Positions 1 to 9,435 of a DNA stretch of 64,000 bases are shown in pieces. The position numbers were made by a program, and so were the translations under genes. Source of the stretch: Carallia brachiata (taxonomy: Eukaryota; Streptophyta; Magnoliopsida; Malpighiales; Rhizophoraceae); assembly GCA_021464245.1 (NCBI GenBank), contig JADCRB010000010.1, positions 2,498,735 through 2,562,734 on the forward strand, in the 5' to 3' direction. The notes beneath the pieces were generated by a model. It was not told the DNA's origin and did not search any database. It was given only the letters and a program-made list of their open reading frames with translations. Positions within the stretch are counted from its first letter, which is position 1. Each line of letters begins with the position of its first letter.

Positions 1-59
1 GCATCTATAATTTTTTTGCACTATATAATGATTAACACCTTCCACTTTCAGACACAATA

Positions 60-365
60 AAAATTATGGGTTTTATTACATGGACAGACTGAATTTTATA
101 TTGCGTCTACACATACTTAGTTTGTACAATTACAAACACTTTTATTAACTGTAACAAAAAAATGTGAAATAAAAAAAACAGTAATAATTTTTATATCACT
201 TTTTATCGTTATAATTGTACAAAATATACTTGTAATTACACAAATTACGCGCGTATGGAGGAGTGTGAAAACCAGCGTCTACGCATAAACATTTTCTCAA
301 AAATTATATATACTGTAATTTTTCTGTAATTATTAGCATCCTCTATTAAATGCCCACTAAAAAAA
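60..365. repeat. AT-rich MITE-like repeat, related to the element at 3095-3345
   Basis: The stretch near 66-115 (ATTACATGG, then CTACACA) resembles the reverse complement of the right end of the element at 3095-3345 (ATTACATGGCT ... TCCACACA). Both then run into AT-rich sequence with scattered TTACACAAA-type motifs. I could not fix the outer limits or a target-site duplication, so the coordinates are approximate. No gene is visible in 1-840. Confidence 0.35.
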
Positions 366-840
366 TATAAGTTTTCACAAAAACTCCATTCTAAATATTC
401 TAAACAGATTAAAATACTTCTAATTTTTTACCAAAGCCAAAAAATATGTTTTTGGATGGAATTTGAATATGTTTTTTAAGAAAGAAATTCCTACATCAAT
501 TTTTCAAGGTTCTTGGTTCGTACAAACTATTTTACATACATATCAAACTCAATTTGTCCTCATTAATTATTTATCTTTTGCAATGCACTTTGAAAATTTG
601 AAATCCAAGGAGTTCTGCCGTAGTAGGGATGGGTGCACTTATCTGACTAACGTCCGTTAGTTTGTGTATAATTTTTCTTACATCTAAAAATTTAGAGTGT
701 GAATTATTACATGATACAAGAAGGTATGTTAAATATAAAGTTTTCTTTTGTATTCCTTCTTTTTACACCCAAGTGCATTGTCATTTTCCACACTCTTGTC
801 GTTGAAGGTAAAAATCTTGATCCTAGTTCCAGTATTTTCA

Positions 841-1080
841 TGGCTATGAAACTATATGTAGACTTCCAGCGGGCAATGACGGTGCAAAGGAACCTAGAGG
901 TGCTGTCAAACCAAGCTGCTTGGGAGCTTCCTCCTAGTGGCTTTGTCAAAATCAATACAGATGCCGCCTCAATGGGCCATGCAATTTCCGTTGTTGGCAA
1001 AGGCACAAGGATATCTACTGAACGAGAGGTAGCAGAGATGTTGGCTATACGTTTTGAGAATCCTCCGCTGTCTCGACTTC
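841..1080 (+). pseudogene. RNase H-like (RVT_3 type) domain fragment
   Basis: One plus-strand frame reads AAWELPPSGFVKINTDAAS followed by about 40 residues ending in REVAEMLAIRFE. The W-x-x-P-x-x-G-x-x-K-x-N-x-D-A pattern followed by an E-x-A-E/A-x-L-A-I element is typical of plant RNase H-like domains, found in non-LTR retrotransposon proteins and their host derivatives. Only about 70 residues are recognisable. The catalytic D of KINTDA is present, but the strands and other acidic residues that should lie between are missing or unrecognisable, so this is a degraded internal fragment. The frame runs straight into the nsLTP-derived hairpin that begins at 1086. I infer a retrotransposon remnant and not a working gene. 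Confidence 0.45.
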
Positions 1081-1085
1081 AATTT

Positions 1086-1298
1086 CACAAGCCCTCGTTC
1101 CATGTGTCTACTTCATCTGACATGGAGGGACTCCAGCACCCTCCGCTGAATGCTGTGCCAGTATTGCCGCTCTTGCACGGAGCAGGGAAAGTGTTAAGAC
1201 AATTTGCGGCTGCTTCGGGGAAATATATTTTCAGAATCCTGCCATTATTTCTAAGGAGAGCATTCTGGTTCTGCCAAGGACATGCAAGACTAAGGGTC
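1086..1298 (+). pseudogene. nsLTP gene fragment, left arm of a hairpin plus loop
   Basis: The plus strand contains a frame with PSAECCASIAALARS, then VKTICGCFG, then LPRTCKTKG. A CC pair, a C-x-C pair and a later LP-x-x-C are the central and 3' part of the eight-cysteine motif of plant non-specific lipid transfer proteins, small secreted lipid carriers. A stop lies just upstream of this frame, and the first two cysteines and the signal peptide are absent, so it cannot make a whole protein. Bases 1086-1260 pair with 1299-1472 as an inverted repeat. Bases 1261-1298 continue the nsLTP sequence and form the loop. The same gene segment recurs at 11620-11766 on the minus strand. Confidence 0.6.
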
Positions 1299-1472
1299 CT
1301 CTCCTTAGGAATAATCGCAGGATTTTGAAAACATATTTCCCTGAAGCGCCGCAAATTGTCTGAACACATTCCCTGCTCCGTGCAAGAGCGGCAATACTGG
1401 CAAAGCATTCAGCGGGGGGTGCTGGAGTCCCTCCATGTCAGATGAAGTCGACACATGGAACGAGGGCTTGTG
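1299..1472 (-). pseudogene. nsLTP gene fragment, right arm of the hairpin
   Basis: Reverse complement of 1086-1260. By hand alignment I count about 11 differences in 175 positions, including one 1-base gap, so about 94% identity. Read on the minus strand it begins like the left arm, but one cysteine codon of the CC pair and the C-x-C region are altered, and the 1-base gap shifts the frame. It is therefore not coding. It ends where the loop begins, so it is a partial copy of the left arm placed head to head with it. Confidence 0.6.
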
Positions 1473-1624
1473 CCTCTCTCGCACATTTGTCGATTCCAAT
1501 GGTTGAGATTCTTGCTGCGAAGATGATCAAGATTGTCAACAGGAATATTGGCGACAAGAACAACATCATCATAGTGGTTACTGATCAGAATAGAGAGAAA
1601 GGTAAAGAAAAAAAGGGCTAACAA
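1473..1624. other. Spacer between the nsLTP hairpin and the segmental duplication
   Basis: An unrecognised plus-strand 40-codon ORF starts at about 1499 (M-V-E-I-L-A-A-K-M) and ends at a TAA near 1621. It has no recognisable domain and no counterpart upstream of the second duplicate, where the nsLTP remnant directly abuts the duplicated block. I do not call it a gene. Confidence 0.3.
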
Positions 1625-2233
1625 GCAAAAACACTCAGTTAATATATATTGTTGAGAAAATTGGGACGTAATTAATAATAATGATCCCACAGAATATTTT
1701 CACAGACAAAAAGAAGAAAATATAAAAAGATTATTTTCAAGTCACTGATTAAGCAGATGCTAACACAGAAGTTGACATACACAGAAACAGACCAAGTTTG
1801 AAACTTTACCCGAGCCTATTTTCTTTCAGTTTTTCTCTCAACGAGAGTCCACCATTCATGCAAATTTTTTGAAAGATAATTTAGATTGGAGTGGAGTGCC
1901 TTGGTATTCCTGTTTGGAACCAAGAAGGGGATGGGTAATATCTGTTTCTTTCTTTCATTCTTTCTCTAGAAACATTTCTTACTCTAAAGTCACACCATGC
2001 TTTGGTTCCTCTTTGGAATCAAGAAGGGAAGACAGAAGGGTGGAAGTGAGTAACTTCCGAAGTAACCAGCAACAAAAATATTTTCAAAAAGAAGAAAAAG
2101 CAGAAAGGAGGGAAATAATCTCACAGATTATTTTTCACCCAAAAACAAAAAAAAAAACCCATGCAGTTGAAAACTGGAAAGCATGCAAAAGAAATGTAAC
2201 GAAGAGAAAGAAGGAAATAAAGGAGGGAACAAC

Positions 2234-2606
2234 CGCAGGAAGGGGCAGAAGGGGCGCGCAGGTTGCAACCGGAGGGTAGGGAGAGGGCCTTGGTGACGTT
2301 CAAGCTGGGAACACCATACTGGGTACTGTTGTTGAAGGCCTCGCACAGACACTGGGCATCGGTGTTCAAAACCGTCTTCAACCCAGAACAGCAGCTCCCT
2401 TCCGGCTTGGAGACGTTGCTTCCGTTGGTGACAAAAGAAACACAGTCCGCCATGTCCAAGATCAGACTGGAGCAGTCCACGGAGGAGGAGGACAACGGGG
2501 CTGGGGGGGCAGAGAGGTGGTGGCCTGCACCGTCCACTCCAACCCACAAGGACAAAAAGGGAAGAGAGCAGGGAATCATCAAGGGAAGCATAGCTGATCG
2601 TGCCAT
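2234..2606 (-). CDS. Xylogen-like / GPI-anchored-type lipid transfer protein, first exon
   Basis: The translation starts at MARSAMLPL, with a hydrophobic signal peptide of about 28 residues, followed by a P/S/A-rich spacer and a complete eight-cysteine LTP domain: DCSSL, ADCVSF, GSCCSGL, QCLCEAF, SGCNL, PSCG. The order C-C-CC-CxC-C-C and the phrases [12 protein letters not shown] and [13 protein letters not shown] are those of xylogen-like arabinogalactan/LTPG proteins, secreted proteins that bind lipids and often sit on the cell surface by a GPI anchor. NNS and NVT are possible N-glycosylation sites. The exon is closed at a GT donor right after the eighth cysteine (2232-2233). I could not find the later exons that should encode the Pro/Ser-rich tail and GPI signal, so the gene may be truncated or have a distant second exon. 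In-frame sequence extends upstream through the TA repeat, but the ATG at 2606 fits the signal peptide best. Confidence 0.72.
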
Positions 2607-2727
2607 TGCTATACAGTAGTCAGTCACGAACCAAAAGCAAGGAACAGAGAGGAGAGAGTTTGGAAGATAAATGGGCTGGGCAACTCGGTATACAGCACAC
2701 TTGGTGGTATTTGTTTTTGCCAGTAAT

Positions 2728-2728
<1 letters not shown>

Positions 2729-2773
<45 letters not shown>
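2729..2773. repeat. (TA)n microsatellite
   Basis: About 22 TA units upstream of the LTP start codon. The duplicate at 12866-12890 has only a few units with a TG interruption, so the tract expanded or contracted after the duplication. Confidence 0.9.
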
Positions 2774-2775
<2 letters not shown>

Positions 2776-2857
2776 TGAGATGAGAGAGCTCTGTCCTGTG
2801 GGCTGTACATCACATGATAAACTCTCCAGACTCCATTGCAGCCATTAGGACCACCCA

Positions 2858-2894
2858 TGCGTTTTTATTTATTTATTTATTTATTTATTTATTT
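2858..2894. repeat. (ATTT)n microsatellite
   Basis: Tandem ATTT units. The duplicate at 12975-13003 has fewer units. Confidence 0.85.
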
Positions 2895-3094
2895 TCCTTT
2901 TGTCTTCTGCATTCAGGTTATCCTTGGATTCTGCCATTTAATGGAAAAGGCTGATAACGTGGCACTGGGACTAAAACAACTCCTATGATTTTGGGAAGTT
3001 GGATGGCGATGGCCCTCCAAACCCCATTAAATACTGCTTGTGAGAGAGAGTGAGAGAGAGGGGAGATCAGTTCAATTATTTTGATTGGTTTAAT

Positions 3095-3345
3095 TTAAAG
3101 GGAAAATGTTTATCGCCAAACAAATTTTTCTTACTGTCTGCACACGTAATTTTTTTTATGCAATTATAAGGGTATTTTGTGTAACCACAATAATAAAAAG
3201 TGATATAAAAAATATTACTATTTTTTTGTTGCACATTTTCTGCTCTTAATTGCACAAAAAATACTTTTAGTTACACAAAAAAAATTTGTGTGGATACAGT
3301 AAAAAAAATTTATTTAGCCATGTAATGGAACCCTATATATATAAT
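3095..3345. mobile_element. MITE inserted in copy A only
   Basis: Copy B reads directly from GGTTTAATT into AAATATATATATAATT at about 13200. Copy A carries about 250 bp between the same flanks. The ends are imperfect inverted repeats: left GGGAAAATG..TTACTGTCTGCACAC; right end, reverse-complemented, AGGGTTCCATTACATGG..TTACTGTATCCACAC. It has no coding capacity. The flanks are too AT-rich to read a target-site duplication with confidence. The short length, terminal inverted repeats and presence/absence between duplicates support a MITE. Confidence 0.7.
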
Positions 3346-3719
3346 TAATTTGCTTGGTGGAATCTGAGCGGCAGTCCAAAGGAACAGTGGTACAATGTAG
3401 TACACTAGTAAGAATATTTATTTTTGTTAAACGATATTTATTTTTTGTTAAAAAATTAAAAAGAATTATCATTTTTTTTTCACCAAAAAAAAGAATCTAA
3501 TAAGAAGATTATGTTAGAGACATAAATATACTTCTACTAACTTTTTTCTCAGCTTCTTTTCTTCATTCATTGCACATAAATAACAAAATAAACAATTAAA
3601 AAAGCTTTAAATTCATATTGATAGTTTTCAATAATTACAAGAACCTAAATAGCTTTATAAAATCACGGATAAATTTGATAATTGACTCACAATTTAAAGT
3701 ACATTTGATACATTTAACA

Positions 3720-4440
3720 ACCATTTTCTTTTTATTTTTAATTGCAATATGAGTTGCTGCTAAAAGCTTTTACTTTTTGTAGTAGATTTTAAAGAAAAAT
3801 TATCTTGCTCTAAATGATTATGTGGAGTAAATTATTGTGAGTCTGCTCTCAACTAATTGAGATAGTAGTACAAGACAGATTTTTTTTTTTAATTATAAGT
3901 TAGTAATTGAATTCTTATATTCAAAATTCTAGAAAAAAAAATGAAATGATCTTGTCTAGCATCGAAAATTATATTCATTTTGAGTTGCTAAATACATTTT
4001 ATGTTATTATTTTTCACAATTATAAAATCAAAACTATATTTAGTCTGACCAAACGTTTTAATAGGGATTCAAACTCACGATGAACCAATTCTTTGAATAC
4101 TAGACTACAATGAATCAATTGGTGTTGTTTTTTTTTCTACTTGTTAAGAGAACGATTGGGGGTTGAAAATAGTAAGTTGGTAACATAAGACAATTATAGT
4201 GCGCAAATAAAGGACTTCAATTGAATTGAATCGTCTGATATTTCATGAACAAAATGCCTTACGCAGAATCACTAATTAAATCCAGATTGACATGCAGAAG
4301 GAACACACAAGCAATGACATACCTACCATGGAATAAATAAAAGCACCAAGTATTTTCACTTGCTAATATAATAAGTATTACGGTACTGCACCCTGGCCAT
4401 CTATGCATGCATTGGACCTCTGACGGAATATTGAAGAATT
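3720..4440. repeat. Internal repeat unit R, copy A1
   Basis: Contains two landmark blocks: ATTATGTGGAGTAAATTATTGTGAG at the start and, about 430 bp on, ATTTCATGAACAAAATGC, AATAAATAAAAGCACCA, ATGCATGCATTGGACCTCTG. Both recur in the same order at 6615-8880, 13620-14300 and 16065-17045. A1 and A2 are more diverged from each other than A1 is from B1, so the internal duplication is older than the segmental one. No coding frame is present. Confidence 0.75.
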
Positions 4441-6048
4441 TTTTATAATTTTATTAGCCTATACGTATAGATTATAATTGTTGAATTTATGAAAAAAATT
4501 AAAATTTTGTTAATTTGGCGACATCTCCTTGATTTTAAAAATATTAAAAGACTTTTATATTGAAAATATTACAAGTCTCTTTATAGGTGCTGTTAATTGT
4601 AATAATATACACAAACGTACCAAAAAAGGACTTTGTTAATTACATTTTAATTATCTAGATATCTAGATAATAATGACATCTACTTGACAAAAGCTGGCTC
4701 TTATACTTATCCGGTACCGCCAATATCACACAATCAAATTAGACTTAAATTTTTTTTTTTTAAATTAGCCTTAAATTTTTATTTTTTATTCTTACTTTTG
4801 TTTTCCTTTCTTGACTTTTCCAATTTGTTTGCAACCAAAAAAAAAAAAACCAACAATTAAGGATTATTGTGCTAAAAATAGAGAATTGATTCAATTTATT
4901 TTGGGTAAATGGACCACTCCAGTTAGCAGCACTTAACAATTACTCTGCTTAGCAAATGGACATTTAACTGCGTTTATTTCTCGCTTGAAAGGCTATAATT
5001 GTTACGTGCTGCCTCCCTCCATCACCCCTCTCTCTCCCCTCTCCTTATTTCTAGTAGCCATCTCTCGGTGTGAATACAGCGATTCATCTACTCCTTTAGA
5101 ACTGTTGCTTTGCAGAGCGATTGATTGTGACATTTTAAATTTCTCAGAGAGAGAGAGAGAGAGAGAGATTTAATGTATGCATCTATTTTAATTTTTTTTT
5201 TTGGTTTACATCTATGTTATTTTGTTAAATAGTGTTTGTGTTAGCATTTTTCTGTTTTATTATCTTGTTAGATGTAAAAATGTGATTATCTCTTTCTTAA
5301 ATCATGTTAATTTTAAAATATTAATAAAATTCAATTTAAAAAAATTTTATTAAGTTTTATATGGTCAATTAATCATTATCAATAATTTTTTATAATAAAA
5401 TAAACATAAAAAAATTTAACTTTATTTATTACTTTTACTTTTGACTATTCAATTTCTTTCAGTTCTTACGAAAAAAAAGTGTCTGAGAGTAAAAATTGAC
5501 AACAATTAATCAATTTACTAAATTTAATTCCATTCTATGGATAATCAAAAGTTGGAAGAATCTTATGTCATTAATTAATTAATGCAGAGCATAAAAAAAC
5601 AATAAGCCTTTCAAGCAAAGAAGTGAAGACAAAAGAAAGAAATAGATTTATGATTTAGAGTTATAGAAAGTGCCTTTAATTGAGAGACTGTAGTTCGAAT
5701 TACTTGTCATCCTCTTAAATGATGAGTTGTCACTTTTATTATAGAAAAAAAAAAAGAAAAAGGACTATTTAATAGGTTTTTTTAATCCCCTTTTGAACAA
5801 GGCTATAAATTCAATTGACCAGAGTCTAATAATTCATTTCCGCAAATCTGCTTATCACATGTAACCCCAATGACCCTTACGCTCAAAATCCTTTTTACAA
5901 AAACGAGTTTCTTTTTTAGTAAATACATAAACTAGTTTCTTAACCCACATGAAACGCGCGTCTTTTCAGTTTAAACCATCAAGTAAAGATTTTTAAATGA
6001 AAATAAATCAAACATATAAGAATATATCATTAACAGTAAAAAAAAAGA
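4441..6048. other. Gene-free AT-rich part of copy A
   Basis: Collinear with about 14290-15970 of copy B. It contains a short GA tract (5143-5168) and homopolymer runs. I see no gene, RNA gene or structured element. Confidence 0.6.
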
Positions 6049-6510
6049 GTTAATTACTTAAAAAATCATCAACTTTATATGAATTAACAAATATATCATT
6101 ACCTTAAAAAAATAACAATTTGGATTCTGTAAAAATTTTCTAACAAATATATCACACCGTTTAATTTAGTGAGCAAAAATCGTTAAAATAAGTGAAGTGG
6201 CACGCTAATTAAACAAAAATGATGATATTTACATAAAACAAAGCGCGCATTTAAGATCCATTTTAAATGGACTAAATGAACTATAGGCCCAATCCATTTA
6301 TTTAATTAAATGGACATTTTATTTTATGTACATGCCATTATTTTTGCTTAGTTAACGTGCCACTTTATTTGTTTTAACGATTTTGTTCACTAAATTTAAC
6401 GGTATGATATATTTGTTAGAAAAAAATTTTACAAACCAAATTATTAATTTTTTAAAGTCATGATATATTTGTTAATTTATACAAAGTTAGTGATTTTTTA
6501 AGTAATTAAC
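6049..6510. mobile_element. Fold-back (long terminal inverted repeat) MITE, copy A only
   Basis: The outer ends are GTTAATTACTTAAAAAATCA and its exact complement at 6491-6510. The similarity continues inward for about 190 bp on both sides, so almost the whole 462 bp can fold on itself. Copy B lacks it: at about 15990 the flanking runs TAACAGTAAAAAAAA and TTGAGTTAA are joined directly. It encodes nothing. The flanking A-runs hide any target-site duplication. Confidence 0.8.
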
Positions 6511-6614
6511 CCCAAAAAATTGAGTTAATTCTTTGTATAAAATCCCAAAAGGATTCAACGATCAATAATACAAACCCGGCAAAGAATTCCAAAAAAAAAA
6601 TTATCTTGTTTTGT

Positions 6615-8880
6615 TTTTTTTTTTTGGTTAAAAAAAAAGGTTATCTTGTTATTAATGATTTATGTGGACTAAATTATTGTGGGTCAGCCCCAATTAACTG
6701 AGATAATAGTACAACACAAAGATTTTATTCTGCATTGTGAGTTAGTAATTGAATTCTTATACTCAAAATTCTAGAAAAAAAAAATGGAATGACCTCGTTT
6801 ATCATGATCGAAAATTTTATCCAATTTGAGTTGTTAAATGCATTTTATGTTGTTATTTTTTAATGGAGAGAGATTTCAATTGAATTCTCAAATATTGCAT
6901 TTTTTTTTTTTTTACCAAAAATGGTAAAAGGAGTAGCATCCCATCGATCCACCGGAGAAAATTATGTTGAATATCACGTAATGGATTGACTTGCCACATT
7001 GAACTCGTAGAGCAACATATACCTTATTACTCGATAAGAGTCACCAGCAACGAAGCATGGACATGACCCTTTTGGGGAGTAAGGTGTGTCACACAGGTGT
7101 CCGACAATGACACGCGTCCCGTCATACTTCAAACATATGTTGATAAGTGTAAAAGTGTTGGTTAAAAATTTTTTAAAAAAAATTAACACGCATATTAAAT
7201 ACCAAATTTAAAAATGTGTGACATCATTAAAATATATTTTTTTATTTTTTTATTTTTAAAACAAAAATTCAATTTTTTTTTCCTCTTCCGTTCGCGACAT
7301 CTTTTCTCAGTAAACAAACCATCTAAAAAAGTCAAAGAAAAAGGTTCATACTTGCTGACACCCATTGTATGCCAAGTGTGGCCAAAAGTTGTGCGTGACA
7401 CCTTACTGAGGTAGAAAAGATGTTAGAATCAATAGGATTTAAAAAAAAAGTGATAATATCAAAAACAAATCTACCTTTTAATTTTTTTATAAATTTAATA
7501 CGATATTTAAAATTTAATAAATTTAGTACAATTTAATTATTTTCTTATAAATTTAGTATAACATTTAACAATTAACAAATCTAATACAGTTCAATTATTT
7601 TTTAATAAATTTAGTATATATCAGTTAAAATAAATTTTATCTTTAATATGCGCGTATGCACATATGACATTTAGAAGTTTTAATTGTACTAAATTTAGAC
7701 GTTCAATTAGCTTTCAACAAATCTAGCACACTGTCAGTCAAAAATAATCGAATTCTCAGTATGTACATATAACATTTGAAGGTTTTAAACTGTACTAGAT
7801 TTAAACGTAAATATTTCATATGTGTATACTAAGGAATTCAGTTACTTTTAACTGATTATTTTTAACTAATAGCATGTTAGATTTGTTAAATAATAATTAA
7901 ACTGTGCTAAATTTGTTATTTGTTAAAAGTTGTGCTAGATTTATAAGAAAATAATTAAAGTGTGTTATATTTGTTAGTTTTTAAAAGTCGTACTAAATTT
8001 GTTAAAAAACATAAAGGTGATGTTATTTTCTGATATTAACCCAAAAAAAAAAGACAATACCCTAAAAAAATTAAGAAGGAAGAGAAAGAAATTTATTATC
8101 TTTTTCCTTTTTTGTGTGTGTGTGTGCGCGCGCACGTGTGCTTTTATAATTATACAAAGTCCAAAGTAACGTTTAACTTTCTCAAATACCTTATAATTCT
8201 ATAATACAAACAAAGCGTCACTAGACTACAAAGAACAATTGGTGGTTGAAATAGTAAGTTGGTAACAAAAATATTACGATGTGCAAATAAAGGATTTCAA
8301 TTGAACCTCATAAGAAAGCAAACTAATTGCAAAATTTAAAATTTAACTTATAGATCTTATTTATATAATTTTTTATTTTTTATTGTTGTTCTAACAATTC
8401 TAATGGGGCAAAAAAAAAAAAAGACTTCAATTGGATTGAATCCTTTGATATTTCATGAACAAAATGCGCTATGCGGAATCACTAATTAAATCAAGATCGA
8501 CATGCGGAAGGAACACATAAGCAATGACATGGCTACCGTGCTATAAATAAAAGCACCGTGTATTTTCACTTGCTAATATAATAAGTAAAAAAGTTGGCAT
8601 CTCGATAATTTTTATCTCGAGATCTATTTTAGTTAAACGGTGATTGATATTTTTAAAATAATAATTGATATTTTTAAAGTATTTATTATTTTTATATTTT
8701 AAAAATATTAATCATTATTTTAAAAATAATAATTATAATTTTATTTAAAATATTTTTCAAGATAAAAAATTCAGAATATATGCAAGATGCTCATATAATA
8801 ATTATTTAGTTACTGCACCCTGGCCATCTAGGTGAAGGCATCGGACCTCTGATGCCTTTAGTCACGTGGGAATAAATTTT
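6615..8880. repeat. Internal repeat unit R, copy A2 (interrupted)
   Basis: The first landmark block lies at 6640-6860 and the second at about 8440-8860. They are separated by about 1.1 kb (7055-8140) that is absent from the equivalent unit of copy B. A 210-bp palindrome-rich insert at 8583-8795 is also missing from copy B. Confidence 0.7.
7055..8140. repeat. About 1.1-kb block unique to copy A, with inverted repeats
   Basis: In copy B, TCATCAGC at about 16490 is followed directly by CACTTTTATAATTATAC. In copy A about 1.1 kb lies between the same points. Within it, 7445-8045 is an imperfect palindrome (GATAATATCA..AAATCTACCTTTT near its start; complementary AAAGGTGATGTTATTTTCTGATATTAAC near its end). 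At 7077-7410 shorter inverted ends GTAAGGTGT / ACACCTTAC are visible. Most likely one or two non-coding inserted elements, although a deletion in copy B is possible. Confidence 0.55.
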
Positions 8881-9435
8881 AGACGGTAGATCCTCTACGT
8901 GGATAAAGAGTTTTTTATAATTTCTATACGTATTTATAGTAATTAGTTTTACGAAAAAGTGTAGGAGTTTAATTGAAATGTTTTGATTTTTATTTTGATA
9001 TGTTTAAAAAGAGTAATTAATTATTAATTTTTTATAATTATCATAATAAAAAATAATAATAAAATAAAGTGATAATTTATATTTTAATTTTTTATTAGTC
9101 TTTTTATTAATAGAATTATAATAATTTGACAGTTGATTGCTTTTTAAAATATATCAGAATAAATCCTTAGAACAAACTACTTGGAATCCAAAACCAAAAT
9201 CTTAATTTTATTATCTGTGCTATAGCCTTGTTCTTCTACATTAATTATGCTTTTCGCTAATTCTAAATTATCTTAAGTAAAAATGCAACAATATGATTTC
9301 CACCTGATATTTTCGTGCAGTTGTCAAGTCTTAGAAATCATGCACAAAATATGTTTTTTTATTCGGCACAACTACAAATACGAGAAAAGTATAAAGAGTA
9401 GCGCCAAAGTCATTTTTTGTTATTATGTTTTTAAC

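Larger units (their letters stand above)
1625..9435. repeat. Segmental duplication, copy A (partner 11772-17335)
   Basis: From about 1625 the sequence is collinear with 11772 onward: same LTP exon, same TA and ATTT microsatellites, same GAGA tract, same downstream AT-rich blocks, with mostly single-base differences. Collinearity fades after about 9435 (partner about 17335). Copy A is longer because it contains blocks missing from copy B: 3095-3345, 6049-6510, about 7055-8140, about 8583-8795 and about 8955-9210. Each copy also contains two diverged versions of an internal unit (3720-4440 and 6615-8880 here). Confidence 0.9.

Noticed and set aside
2607..2858. N-terminal extension of the LTP frame through (TA)n as alternating I-Y
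   Set aside because: The ATG at 2606 starts a proper signal peptide; the upstream frame is open only because of the microsatellite.
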